DNA from: Epiperipatus broadwayi | Taxonomy: Eukaryota; Onychophora; Udeonychophora; Euonychophora; Peripatidae | Length of the DNA stretch: 64,000 nucleotides | Direction of reading: 5' to 3' | Assembly: GCA_028023455.1 (NCBI GenBank) | Contig: JAQFVV010012416.1 | Span: 9,369,967 to 9,433,966 of the forward strand | Part shown: one piece after another, positions 1-11,519 of the stretch | Layout: every line of letters starts with the position of its first letter | How positions within the stretch are numbered: the first letter of the stretch is position 1 | The notes under the pieces: generated by a model | What the model was told of the DNA's origin: nothing | The model's input: the letters and a program-made list of their open reading frames with translations, nothing else | Databases searched by the model: none | Translations under genes and position numbers: made by a program

Positions 1-1914
1 GCAGAAAAATGTTAAAAGACAGCTCTGTAAAATATCAAGTAAACAAAATTGGACCAACATGTTATATACATGGATATATTTGTATTTCATAGATTGGTTT
101 GGATAATCATTACAAAACTCATTCCCTAAAGTAGTTTTTTTCTGCTGGGGTTGCCATAGCCGTACTTGAGTACAAATAACTGCTGATGATGACGAATGAT
201 TAAGTAAAAAAAAAGGAAAAGGAAAATGTTCAAAAAAAAAGAGTAAGACTCAAGAATTGAATTTCTTGCTAATGATAATAAAAGATATTTAACATTTATT
301 GCAACAACTGAAAAAGAAATGGTAAAAATATAACTTTATATTTAATAACAAAATAATTTAATTTTTGAAATTGAAAACTCAAAATTAAGATATAGAATAA
401 ATAATTAAAGAAGGTATTTTTTATTAATTAATTAAGAAAAGAATACATCAACAGCTTATTAGACATAAGCATAGAAATAAATAAACGATTTTTTTTAAAA
501 GGGCAATAATTTAATTAAGATCTATCATGTTAATTTATAAACAATGAGATTTGGGGGAAAACTATTTTTATTTTTTATTCTATTACATCATTGGAAGATG
601 ATATATAATGAAGGAATTCTAACAGGAAAAAAAGTGATTGAAAGACAAAGATGAATTGTTGACAAATCTATAGTTGGATTTTGATCATTACAGATAGGGA
701 ACTTAATAAAAAATTGCTATGTTGTAATGAATAACAAGATAAAAATAAGTCTTGTTAAGTTCTTCAGGATTTTGCATTAATTTTTTAGCTTGCTGTTTCT
801 ACCTAACGGGCATATGTAGGAAATTAATCTTATGGTTTAGTGGTATGTGCGAATCGGATCTAAATGAATTCCTAGATTTGATATGTTTTCTCCTTTAATA
901 TGTTGAAATTGGACAAAATAGCTGATCTCTAAAACTTGCAAATAAAAAGATGGAAAGCGTATGTGAATGCTGCATATGTTAAAATTGATTAAAATTGTGA
1001 AAGTCAAAGAGAGGAAATGTAAGCAGTAAAAATCGACAAAATCTTAAATAGAAAATATGGTTTCATCCGTGCTCACATTGTAGACTTAGCTGCAATAGAT
1101 GGAATTTTTATTAAGATTGGTTTCAATATTTTCTATAAAACTTAAAATAATATACTTAAATTACTATTTGCTTGGTTAAAATATCTTTTACTATAAAATA
1201 TTTTTTTATTCATAGAAAATTTAGTTAACTCTGATTTCTAAATATTATAATCTACATAACAATAATGATTTTTTTTAAAGTTAATATTTCCAATCAAATG
1301 TAAAGGGAAGATTTGAATTATAAATGGTGAAATGCTTTTTTAATTGTTGCTGGTTTTGCGTTTTCTCCTCAAACTTTGATTTGAAATTTGTCTTCCAAAA
1401 ATAATCCTTCACAGAATAATGGATTATATGTCGATATATATCATCATATAACAACTAGCCATTATATTTTATTATCGAAACACATCAAATGATAATACTA
1501 CTGACTAATTAAAAAATTAAATATTTTTATTAGTAATATAGTAGATAGTATTTTTAGAATATTGATATTAATATGTGCTGATCACATTAATTTTTTAAAT
1601 ATAGTTACGTAATGATTAGGTAATGTATAATAGCTAAATTGCTTATTTGTATGCATATTTTTTTAATTATCTGATCTATTCAATTTATTTTTTTATTGTT
1701 ATTATTTCGTTAAACAAAAAATGTAAAATAATTTCTTTATTCATCATATTTTATCTACGGGTATGTACAATATATACATATGTGTGACGTTAAAATTCTA
1801 TTATATTTATGATATTAGTTGTGATGAGTTACTAAGAGTCATGTTAAACTGAGTTTGAACTTAGAAGACTGTTATTGGATTTAAAATAACAAAGCATCAT
1901 CTTTCAGCCCTTGC
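1..1914. other. AT-rich noncoding stretch, nothing recognised
   Basis: Low-complexity AT-rich sequence with poly-A and poly-T runs and short frames only. I see no repeat shared with the rest of the window, no RNA gene and no convincing coding signal. Confidence 0.6.
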
Positions 1915-2855
1915 CTGTGATGTGATGCACTGTGACTTCTTATATGGATGCAGGAATCTCTCAGCAACTATGTCCAGAGAAACCTGTTAGCCACTTTACC
2001 ATCCCTTTCCATTCGCCATCCTGTTTTCCCATATCCTGCTCCATCCCATTTCCACAACATAATCTTTGTCAACTCCATGGCACTAAATACTCTTTATCTT
2101 TTCCTAAACCCAGCATAAAAATCAATAACCCACTTTCTGTATAATCACTTTGTTTATATTTATTCTTCCATAACTTCATTATTTTTACCCTTTCTGCTTT
2201 CAGGCATTTACATTGAATTAACAGATGCCTAATATTTTCTATGCCTTCCTTACATAACTTGCAGACTAAATCACTCATGTTTTTCCATTTATGTGTATAT
2301 TCCCTTGTTGCTTAAGATCCCATTCGAACCTTAAACAGTTCCATTTATTAAACCCTTTTTACTCTCCATACTAGTTCTCCATCTCTCCAAATCCCTATTC
2401 TTTATTAATGCATCTATTCTTCTATTGCATTCCTTACCACTATAACACTCAACAATCCACCTAACACAATCATCCTACCTTTTGTACAAGTATACTGATA
2501 TAAATTCTTTATCCAAATCTTCTGCATACTGCATTACCTTTCTCACCCATCTTGTTGCCTGCTCTTTACTCATAACTCAATTAAATATTATCTTGGCTAT
2601 TCTTTTATTACCCATATACTGCAATTCACCAAATATTTTAATTTTGTTTTTTGCATCTCTCATGTAAAAACTTAACCATTCCATTTCTCCTTGAATTGCC
2701 TCCTTTGCTGTCCACACATCTGCATCTAATGCGTGTCTTCCTTTGTACTTTTTCTAAGTAATCTAATACCTCTTTACTAACACATAACGCATCATTGCCA
2801 TATGTTAACCCTGCTACTGCCACTCTCTTTCATACAATTCTAGCTACATCATATA
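1915..2855 (-). mobile_element. LINE-B retrotransposon, 3' fragment
   Basis: On the minus strand this reads as the C-terminal end of a non-LTR retrotransposon ORF2. A segment near 2740-2850 encodes AGLTYGNDALCVSKEVLDYL-like sequence, which resembles the region after the RT palm of many LINEs. Near 2220-2280 a CKLCKEGIENIRHLLIQC segment forms a C-x2-C-x8-H-x4-C putative zinc knuckle. It matches the plus-strand copy at 4850-5793 almost throughout and has stops and frameshifts. The 3' end is a (TGATG)n run (1915-1928), the complement of the CATCA tail of the other copy. It is 5'-truncated next to a (TA)n run near 2856. The clade was not assigned. Confidence 0.8.
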
Positions 2856-4196
2856 TATATATATCTTCTGGTAAAATAGCGTGGTGGTCTCTGTTGATCT
2901 CAAAATCAATATTATTAATAACTATTTATTAGGCTAGATATTGTTATATTAATAACATTAATATAGATATAGACTTTAAACTCAATTATAAATCAATAAT
3001 ACATATATATTTATAAATTTATTATTTAACATAATTCTTCTTCAAACAAATAAATAAAGACATTAGAAAAAACAACAACATATAAATCACCAAAATGAAT
3101 TTCTGCTTAACTAACTATTATTCCCTCATGACTTATTTATTTTTTTAGCAAGTAAAGTGGAAGATTGAATTAAAGATCCATGGGTCACGGTTCAATCTGT
3201 CATTTCCAGTGTTCAAACACCTTATCATTCAATTATTTATTTTTTATTCACTTGTATTATGTCTTAATCTATACGTGCACAATTCCTGTACAACCTTAAT
3301 GATGATATATCATCTTTTGAACAAACATATCCATGTCATTACTATTTATTAGATTGGAAACATATTTCACTCAGTTAAAGATGAAAATAGCTATCAAATT
3401 AACACTTATTTAAAATATATTGCCATTAACAAAACAAAACAAAAAAGATTTCAAATTGAAATTTTTTCCCCACAACAAACTGTTAAAAAAAAGTGTTTTT
3501 AAAAAATTTTTTCTATTTAATTTCAGTGAATGTAATATGCTTTTGATTTGAAAAAAAAACAAAAACATTTATACATTTTCATTTGAACTATCTTAAAATT
3601 CAGAAATATTTCTAATATGAAATGAATAAAGGTTGAAATATGATTTTCATTTCCACTTTAACAGAGATTCTTATTACCGTTGCTAGATAAAAACTGAATT
3701 CAAGACTGCGTGATACAAGTGGATAGCTCAAAAAGATTCACCAGAATACAATCATAATTAAACGAGTTTTGCTTTTTAATTATGGCAACGCTAATTAGTC
3801 AAAGACGCATAAAAGTAAAATTACTCATTTAATTTTTTTTTTTTCATTATAAAATATAAATACTTTCTATTGTTTGAAAGAAATAGCAATTTCTAAACGT
3901 TGCAATTCTATATAAAAAATGAAAATCAGTATTTATATATTCGCTGGTTAAAACTGTAAAGATAATTAGTAAAAATGATTTTGATAATTCAAGACTTTGA
4001 TTTTGAAAATGTAAATAAAACATAAAGAGCAAAAACATCATGAGGTATAGGACTCGATCTAAATGTTCCCATGGAGATGTGCTGCTTGGAGACTGATATT
4101 TTGAACAAACTAATAGCACTAATAATTAAAATTTATGCGAAGTGGTTGCATGAGTTGTCACTGTTAAATAAATAATAATATAACTGAATAGTTTGA
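2856..4196. other. AT-rich noncoding stretch, nothing recognised
   Basis: A (TA)n run at the left edge, then AT-rich sequence with homopolymer runs. The short frames show no family resemblance. Confidence 0.55.
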
Positions 4197-4297
4197 TGCT
4201 CGGAAGTTTATAAAAAGTTTGGGTACCAATAGGACGTGATCCACAATCCTTGAGTTTTAGACTCTGACACTCTACTACTGCACCAAACCACGCATGG
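4197..4297 (-). repeat. tRNA-derived SINE-like unit, diverged
   Basis: The reverse complement contains a GGTGCAGTAGTAGAG A-box-like stretch and an anticodon-arm-like segment, followed by the AAACTTTTTATAAACTTCC tail. The same tail follows every unit of the tandem array at 10315-11060. It is too diverged to be a working tRNA gene. Confidence 0.55.
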
Positions 4298-4639
4298 CAA
4301 TAAATAACTTAAGCCATTGGAATGATCTATAAGAGTTTTCTTAATTATGCATTTCTTTACTAAAGCACAACTCATTTTTCTTTCTTTTTTTTTTTAAAAA
4401 TATTATCAAGGAGCAAAGAAAAGCATTTGATGAATACCCTTCATGTATATATTAAAAATTAATTAGCATTTGAAATTACAATTATTCCTAGTTCAATATA
4501 ATGTGACAATGTATAAGTCTAGTACATATAAGTTATGAATGACTATATATATAATATTCATACAGAAGGACACACAATATACACATTATATAATAATTTT
4601 AATATATTAAATAACATCCACACTGCCACACATTCTTTC

Positions 4640-4830
4640 AAATCACGATCTCAATATGCATTTTGTGCTGAACCAGCAGTCATCAGTTGGCATAGGTCAC
4701 TATCTCTCGTATATATATATATTATTTGAAGAGTATCAATAATAAAATTACATTTTGATTTATAATTATCAAACTCACGCCTTCCACAACTTTGATACCA
4801 TCCAATTCAGAAAAATACGGTAATGATTAT
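4640..4830 (+). repeat. S2 retroposon core, fragment
   Basis: Contains the conserved core TGCTGAACCAGCAGTCATCA, followed by a GTTGG and CATCTCT-like stretch, shared with copies at 30334, 35560, 35975, 56380 and 58380 (reverse). The core holds a short hairpin (GTGCTG/CAGCAC in better copies). Boundaries are unclear because of flanking AT repeats. Confidence 0.5.
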
Positions 4831-4849
4831 CCTTAATCAATTACTAAAC

Positions 4850-5793
4850 TAGTAAAGGGGTATTAGATTATTTAGAAAAAGTACAAAGAGAAGTAGGAAG
4901 ACATGCATTGGATGCAGATGTATGGACAGCAAGGGAGGCAATTCAAGGAGAAATGGGATGGTCAAGTTTTTATATGAGAGATGCAAAAAGTAAAATGAAA
5001 ATGTTTGGTAGATTGCAGTTTATGGATAATAAAAGAATAGCCAAAATAGTATTTAATTGGGTTACGAGTAAAGGGCAGGCAACAAGATGGGTGAGAAAGG
5101 TAATGCGGTATGCAAAAGATTTGGATAAAGAATTTATATCAGTATATCTGTACAAAAGATGGGATGATTGTATTAAGAGGATTGTTGAGTGTTATAGTGG
5201 TAAGGAATGGGATAAAAGAATAGATTTATTAATAAAGAATAGGGAGTTAGAGAGATGGAGAACTAGTATAAAGAGTAAAAAGAGTTCAAATATATATAGC
5301 AGTAAACAGAATATTAGGTGCAAGTTAATATATGATAATAGTAAGAAAAGTAGTTTATTGTTTAAGACTAGAACGGGATCTTTAGCAACAAGAGAATTTA
5401 CATGTAAATGGAAAAATATGGGTGACTTAGTCTGTAAATTGTGTAAGGAAGGAATAGAAAAAATTAGGCATTTGTTAATTGAATGTAAATGCTTGAAAAC
5501 AGAAAGGGTAGAAATAATGAAATTATGAAAGAATAAATATGAAAAAAGTGATTATACAGAAAGTGGATTATTGGTTTTTATGCTGGGTTTGGCAAAAAGA
5601 TAATGGGGATTTAGATATAAAGGCTATAGAGTTGACAAAGATTATGTTGTGGAAATGGGATGGAGCAGAATATGGGAAAATTTAGAGTGGGGAATGGAAG
5701 ATAAAGTGGCTAACAGGTTTCTCTGGGCATTGTTGCTGAGACATTCCTGACTCTGTTTAAGGAAAAGCCACAATGCATCACATCACATCACAT
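4850..5793 (+). mobile_element. LINE-B retrotransposon, 3' fragment with CATCA tail
   Basis: This is a 5'-truncated non-LTR element. It ends in a (CATCA)n tail (about 5773-5793), the usual simple-repeat 3' end of a LINE. It holds the pseudogene described at 4858-5751. Homology with the minus-strand copy at 1915-2855 starts around 4850, which sets the truncation point. I found no target-site duplication. Confidence 0.8.
4858..5751 (+). pseudogene. LINE-B ORF2 C-terminus, interrupted
   Basis: The frame begins at the truncation edge (GVLDYLEKVQRE, just upstream of the first Met at 4908) and stays open to a TGA at 5526-5528. It then continues in frame with KNKYEKSDYTESGLL, a TAA near 5602, and a last stop near 5749-5751. 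The copy at 2069-2278 has Trp where this one has the first TGA, so the stop is a TGG-to-TGA lesion. In the 206-residue open part, C176, C179, H188 and C193 form a CCHC putative zinc knuckle, known from the C-termini of several LINE clades and thought to bind nucleic acid. The RT palm motifs are absent because they lie upstream of the truncation. It cannot encode a working polymerase. Confidence 0.75.
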
Positions 5794-6290
5794 GTACAAT
5801 ATTCACATTTGAAAACAATGCTTTTATATGATAAATTTGTGATTAATAAGAAAGAATAAAATATGAAATAGTACAACAAAATTATTCTGGTTGACACGAT
5901 GGGAGATAACCATATCAGGACAATTGAAGTGAGAGATCTCAGATTGTCAAAATTTTACACTTTATACAGTGATTTATTTTTCTCTAAATAGAAAATGCAA
6001 TAAAATTATTTCAACTAAACAAAAAGGAACATCCTAAATCAAAATTGAAGATTCACAGTATAACACTTCAACATAAAGTTGACTTAATTATATCATACCA
6101 GACTTAGTGTTCCTATATATTCATATTCTTAAAATTCTTAGCTTTACATTGATTTTTAACCAATATGGTTACTTTTGTTTCATACCAACTAGTAAAACAA
6201 AGAGAACTCTATTATAGATAAGTCAAATGATACATTATACAAATTATATATATTTATTTATAATCCAAACATGTATGTTGCTAAACTGAA
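5794..6290. other. AT-rich noncoding stretch, nothing recognised
   Basis: No repeat shared with the rest of the window and no coding signal beyond short chance frames. Confidence 0.5.
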
Positions 6291-6398
6291 AATAACAAAT
6301 TAACTGTGCAAAGTTTAAACAAACCAGCTTATGAGAGATGTTGTAAACTGCAAGACAATTGTTCTCAAGGAATTAATTAGGTGGGTTACTTTAGTGTG

Positions 6399-6410
6399 AT
6401 GTCAAAGGTG
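6399..6410 (+). other. Candidate first coding exon, copy 1 (low confidence)
   Basis: An ATGTCAAAGGTG start is followed by a consensus-type splice donor GTAAGT at 6411. A very similar block lies about 410 bp downstream, and similarity continues into the presumed intron (GTTTAAAnnnnGTTTGAnTAnTCAATTTATnTA). No downstream exon was identified, so this could be chance or a decayed duplicate. Confidence 0.25.
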
Positions 6411-6710
6411 GTAAGTGTACATAATTTGAAATTTGATTAACGTTTTTGTTTAAATTTTGTTTGAGTAATCAATTTATGTATTATTCTGAATTTAGCATTA
6501 CACATGTTTGAATTATAATATAGTGTATTAGTTAAAAGTAATTAATGTTGAAGGCATGATAATTTGTAATTACGTTCAACTTTGCTTTAGATTATTTCAT
6601 TTTAATATTTGAATGTTGAATATTTGTAAGACTATATCAAAATTATTTCAGGCTTTAAAATCTGATTGGGCTTGAGTTTGACATGTATATACAAAGATCT
6701 TTGTACAATA

Positions 6711-6820
6711 CATTTAAATACTAGCTGCGCACTCACAGTCATCCAATAAGCAACGACGAGAGCTATAAACAATTGTCCCAAAGAAGCTGATTCTTTCGTT
6801 ATTTTAGCACGATGTCAAAG
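6711..6820 (+). promoter_or_regulatory. Candidate promoter, 5'UTR and first exon, copy 2 (low confidence)
   Basis: A TATA-like ATTTAAATA (6712-6720) sits about 20 bp upstream of an initiator-like CACAGTC (6734-6740). A leader of visibly higher GC than its surroundings follows, ending in an ATG (6812-6814). Two codons later comes a possible donor GTAATA (6821). The spacing suits an RNA polymerase II promoter with a short first exon encoding Met-Ser-Lys. It is duplicated at 6399. All of this is motif-level evidence and no continuing exon could be placed. Confidence 0.3.
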
Positions 6821-6829
6821 GTAATATGT

Positions 6830-8580
6830 ATATAATGCTAATGATTTTACAAACTTGTTTAAACTCAGTTTGAATAGTCAATTTATATATACTATATTTA
6901 CAAATCTTCCCGATATAAACACTTTATTTAACATATTCAATAGAGATCTTAAAAAAACAATGCAGGAAATTTCATCTATGATAATGGCATTGCCTTAATT
7001 TCATAAAAAAAATCCTTCCCAGGGGAAATGACAGAATCTTAATAAGATATAAAGAATTTGGAAATAATTTTCAAGAAAGGAGTCTTATTTCTAAGCCAAC
7101 CAAAACATTATGTTCAACTTTACTTCTAAACAGCAGGGAAACACCTCATAAATTGAATGCAATGTTCTACAACAACAGCATAAGATTTTACTGTAAGTTA
7201 ATTTAAAAAATTATCTTAGCTAACTTATTTTCCTTATTTAAATCCAAAATACTTTCTAAACACAACCTGATTTTTTACCACATACACATTCTATTTCTGA
7301 ATACTGTGTACCAGTTTAAAAACAAAAATATTCACACTAAACTTGAAAACTATGAGAAATATTGCTTGCATCTTCAAGTTTACTCATTTGAAAGGGTTGC
7401 CCATCTATTCAAATATTTTATGAGATGTCAGAAAATATGTTGTCTCAAATAAATAGAATTATATAGAGTAGACTTATCATTAATTCAAATCATGCCTCAT
7501 ATCAAAATCTATCTGGCAAGTCTATCAAAAAACTTCAAACAAATGCAAGAATTCGTATACTTCTTGATTTAATTTTCCTAAATATTGCTGGCATTTCATC
7601 AACAAATTCAGAACCACACAGGGTGGCTATATTTTTCTGTTTCAATAATGAAATTTAACAGCCTCTGATTTAGGTAGCTATGGCATCCAATTTACATCTA
7701 CAGTCACAGAATTGAAGAACTTAATAGAGCCATGCGTTAATCTATCTCCTAGATAGCTTATCTAAAGATCTCATAATATTATGAACAGCTAGCTAGTTGA
7801 CTTTATTTAAAAATAAAATCCATATGCAAATAAATAAAATATGAAGTATTTTTGATTAACTTCATTCCTTTTTTCAATTTATAGATATATGAATTCATGG
7901 CTCATTCAATCAAAACAATATTGAAAACTAATATATTGTTGAATATCGCTAACGTGCTGTCATTGATAATTATTTTTGTTTACAATGATAAATTTTTATT
8001 AAAATCATATAGTTTTCTTTTTTTATATTCAGCATGTAATTGTAGGTTGGACTATTTCCAAAATCTAGTTAAATGGCTAAATGTTTTTAGAAAAATTCAA
8101 GCTTTATACTTTTCAAATGCATTCATAGTTAATAATATCCAGGTTAGGATGAAATTTAACAGCATCCAACTTATATAGCTATGATATAAAGACCATCCAT
8201 GAATCCTAAAGTTAATGACTGTATTATATATAATAACAGAAATGAAGAATTTAATATTTCATGAATGAATCTATTTCCTGGATGGAATCTAACCAGTTTT
8301 ATTAATAGTTCAATGTATTTGGAATATTGTAAATAATGTTTGAATTTTTCTAAAAATATTTAACAATTCAATTATAAGGTGGAAATAATCCAACATATAT
8401 CCATAAGTCATTTTCTAGCATCGCAAACCTTGTGACAAACATTCAATTTGTAAGAGGTGAAGTTTAAATATTGAGATGATAAAAAAAGTATTATATTAAG
8501 GGGTTAAACAAAAATCCAATGCAATGCACAGAAGTTAAACCTTTTGATCATAAAACTATAGTGCCAAGTTACATTAATTT
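6830..8580. other. AT-rich noncoding stretch, no gene recognised
   Basis: It contains chance frames only. The longest (7897-8178) has a hydrophobic, low-complexity product with no recognisable domain and a composition like the surrounding DNA. Confidence 0.5.
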
Positions 8581-8589
8581 GATTCAAAC

Positions 8590-8619
8590 ATATATATATA
8601 TGTGTGTGTGTGTGTGTGT
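8590..8619. repeat. (TA)n(TG)n microsatellite
   Basis: An ATATATAT run passes directly into about nine TG dinucleotides. Confidence 0.95.
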
Positions 8620-8804
8620 AAATATTAATTTAAAATGCCATTTGTTAATAATTATTGAAATAAATAATGGATATTGTCATAGTTTGTGCTCTATCTTAAA
8701 TTTTACATTCTATTACTAGATGATACTCTAGTCATCAAAGCACTGAAAAACTTAACCCATAAGAAAAAAAAATGCTTTATGGCTTTATTGCGCAGAAGTT
8801 ACTA

Positions 8805-8997
8805 AGAAAAAAACAGGCAAAACTCACTATATGTATTACCACACACTGCAAGCTAGAATAATCAATGGACGCAGAAGGCTTGTGCATAAAATCCCCATCT
8901 AATGCCTACTCATCCAATATTCCCAGACTAGTTTCTGGCTTGTGACCTTCTTCAGTGAGGAGCCTTGGATTTGAGAGCATGTGATGTTTATTGGCTT
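8805..8997 (-). mobile_element. Snap-back retroposon (P7), half copy
   Basis: Carries one arm of the palindromic family seen at 23915, 45359 and 54121: GCAAAACTC, then GCTTGTGCATAAAATCCCC, CCTACTCATCCAATATTCCC and TCAGTGAGGAGCCTTGGAT. The second arm and the tail are missing. The element abuts a tRNA-like SINE unit at its right edge. A 9-bp AAGTTACTA occurs at both edges (8796-8804, 8998-9006), but its right copy aligns with the SINE tail, so I do not count it as a target duplication. Confidence 0.65.
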
Positions 8998-9102
8998 AAG
9001 TTACTAGGAAGTTTGAGCACCAGAACTGAGAGCACCAGAATTGATCCTGAGATCTCCCAATCCCAAGTCGGATACTTTACCAACTGTGCCAAATCGCACA
9101 AG
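8998..9102 (-). repeat. tRNA-derived SINE-like unit
   Basis: The reverse complement reads GCACAGTTGGTAAAGTATCC (A-box region), GACTTGGGATTGGGAGATCT, then a B-box-like GGATCAATTCTGG. It ends with the AACTTCCTAGTAACTTA tail matching that of the 10315-11060 array. It is the best single-copy example of the unit that is tandemly repeated there. Confidence 0.65.
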
Positions 9103-9109
9103 GTATCCT

Positions 9110-10310
9110 TAAAAAAAAAATTATGTATTTATTTGTCAAAAAAAAAAATTACCAAAACAATAAAAAAAAAAGGAACCCATAACTACTTCAATAATGATAA
9201 TAATATTTGCAGTAAAAATAAATTTAACAAAGATTACGTTGCTAGTAATTTCAACATGAAGAACAGACTTTTTTAAAAAAAAAAACAGCAACGATTTTTT
9301 TTCTATGTATTATTGAGTTAACAACGGTATTGCTTGTTAAAATGCTGCTTAATAAATTTCATAATAATGTGCACATTTAATTTCTAACAGATTTTTTTTT
9401 TCATAACAGTATCCACATACATCACAATCATTTAACTAGTTACTGTTTACTTTTAGTTTTATTGTTTTGCAATTATTTGGGATGGGGTGGAGGTAAATAG
9501 TAATGTGTATTTAATTTCTTATGGATTATATTTTTTTATTACTTATCACACTTATTGCCATCAATGAGTTTCTTATTGATTAATTTCTTCATTACTTTGA
9601 GTGCTAAAGTACTGCCCTGAAATATAAGATAGACCACTTACTATAATAGTACCAAATAATGTCTTTATAAACTTAATTATCTTTTAAAAGTTAAAATTCT
9701 ACTGACTTTATGGAAAACTTTTTAACTAGCCCACTAAAAAACAATGACCTTTATAACAGCCTCCTCATATAAACACAATGACTTGACCAGCAATTACTAT
9801 GTGATGGAATTTTTCTACCCTTGTTTAATCCTTTTGGTAACAAAAGCTAGATATTAATTTACAAATCAATAACCAATAGTTAATTAGAGCCATTATTACA
9901 TTTTAAAATAGTTTCAGAGATGTTTGCACTGTTATTATAATTACATTTAATTTACAATGATTATGGGAGGGGGGTATTTTTTAGTATTCATAATGTAAGA
10001 ATTAAAATTAATACTTACATATTAATTTAAATGTATGAATTTTCTGATCTTAATTAAAGAAATAAGTAGCATGCATAATTCTGCTATAAACCTAAGTATT
10101 TATTATTTAGTAATTTAAAACTTCATTGAACATATTGAAAGTCAAATGCTACACTTTAAAATATATTTATTTCTAATATTATTTTCATATGCATATACAC
10201 ATTATAAAACAAAACGTAGTTTTTATGATCTATAATCATTATTTTTTTATGTATGCATTTAAAACTAATGGTAAATATTATTAAAATTCATTATAGCAGT
10301 ACCCTGTGTT
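9110..10310. other. AT-rich noncoding stretch, nothing recognised
   Basis: Poly-A and poly-T runs and AT-rich sequence. No repeat family or gene recognised. Confidence 0.5.
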
Positions 10311-10314
10311 TTTT

Positions 10315-11060
10315 GGTGCAGTTGGTAGAGCATCTGACTTGGAATCAGGAGGTTCCAGGATCAATTCTGATGCTCACAGTTCTGATGCTCGAACTACTTA
10401 TAAACTCCTGAGCAATAATGCAGTTGATAGAGCTTTTGACTTGGGATTAAGAGATCCCAGGAGCCCAAACTTCTTATAAATCCCTGCGCAATAATGCAGT
10501 TGATAGAGCTTCCAACTTGGGGGATCGGGAGGTCCCAAGATCAATTGTGGTGCTCACAGTTCTGATGCTCAAACTTCTTATAAACTCCTGAACAATAATA
10601 ACGCAGTTGGTAGTTTCTGACTTGGTATCAGGAGATTCCAGGATTGATTCTGGTGCTCACAGTTCTGATGCCCAAACTTATTAAAACTCAAACCTCTAAT
10701 GCAGTTCGTAGAACTTCCTGACTTGGGATTGGAGATCCCAGGATTGATTCTGGTGCTCACAGTTCTGATGCTCGAACTTATAAACTCCTGAGCAATGAGA
10801 TCGGAAAGTCCTAGGATCACTTGTGATGCTCACAGTTCTGATGCTCAAACTTCTAATAAACTCCTAAGCAATAATGCAGTTGGCAGAACTTCCTGACTTG
10901 GGATTAGTAGATCCACAAGATCAATTCTGGTGCTCAGAGTTCTGATGCTCGAACTTCTTATAAACTTCTGAGCAATAATGCAGTTGGTAGAGCTTCCGAC
11001 TTGGGATGGAGCAGTTCCAGGATCAGTTCTGGCACTCAAACTTCTTATGAACTCTAGAGT
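10315..11060 (+). repeat. Tandem array of tRNA-like units, about 100-bp period
   Basis: Seven recognisable heads starting with GCAGTTG or a close variant begin at about 10318, 10420, 10496, 10603, 10701, 10876 and 10980, and a headless partial unit lies near 10795. Each has an A-box-like GCAGTTGGTAGAGC, an anticodon-arm-like CTGACTTGGAATCAG (a CTGA/TCAG stem with a seven-base loop in the first unit) and a B-box-like GGATCAATTCTGG. The spacer is CAGTTCTGATGCTC, then AACTTCTTATAAACTCCTGA. Units differ by several bases and indels, so the array is not fresh. Acceptor stems are not evident, so these look like SINE heads in tandem and not functional tRNA genes. Confidence 0.8.
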
Positions 11061-11084
11061 AATAAAGCCATTAGCATTTCTTTT

Positions 11085-11165
11085 TTTAATAACAGTAATT
11101 CTTAACCTATGGTGTACACATCACTGGTAGTACCCAATGGGCTTACAGGTAGTCCCAAAAAATAA
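11085..11165. repeat. Possible hAT-like terminal remnant
   Basis: The stretch AACCTATGGTGTACACATCA, followed by CTGGTAGTACCC and CAGGTAGTCCC, resembles, from memory, terminal sequences of some hAT elements that carry repeated 'ctGGTGGTACgt' motifs. I could not place an opposite end or target duplication. Confidence 0.25.
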
Positions 11166-11400
11166 ACTTTTTTGGAAAAAAATTATATTTAAATAATTTA
11201 TTCAAATAATGTACAACTGGTATATGTTTTTATTTGCCTTCTTCTTTTTTATTTTGATGCCAAATGTTTTTATGAAAGGTGATTGTATAAAGAAAATGTT
11301 GATATTCTTTGGGAAGGGGGGTATGCGGGAATGAAAAGATTGAGTGCCACTGCAATACAGCTTTTATAGAGAAAAGAAATGGGGTAACCCTTTTGCTGTA

Positions 11401-11403
<3 letters not shown>

Positions 11404-11434
<31 letters not shown>
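11404..11434. repeat. (GT)n microsatellite
   Basis: An uninterrupted run of about 15 TG dinucleotides. Confidence 0.95.
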
Positions 11435-11435
<1 letters not shown>

Positions 11436-11519
11436 AAACATAACAAAAAATTAAAAGCCCTGTTCTACACAGAATTTTCAGTTCTTTACTGTGTGCACAC
11501 ATTTAATAAAAACATTATT

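Noticed and set aside
7897-8178. 93-residue frame with hydrophobic stretches
   Set aside because: Composition equals that of the surrounding AT-rich DNA, and there is no domain, repeat or neighbour to support it.
8796-9006. AAGTTACTA as a target duplication around the partial snap-back copy
   Set aside because: The right copy aligns with the tail of the adjoining tRNA-like SINE, so the match is probably coincidental.
10315-11060. Cluster of tRNA genes
   Set aside because: Acceptor stems cannot be closed, B-boxes are degenerate and units share a non-tRNA spacer and tail. They are tRNA-derived repeats.
11230-11502. Minus-strand 90-residue frame
   Set aside because: It reads through the (GT)n microsatellite as a Thr-His repeat, so it is an artefact of low complexity.
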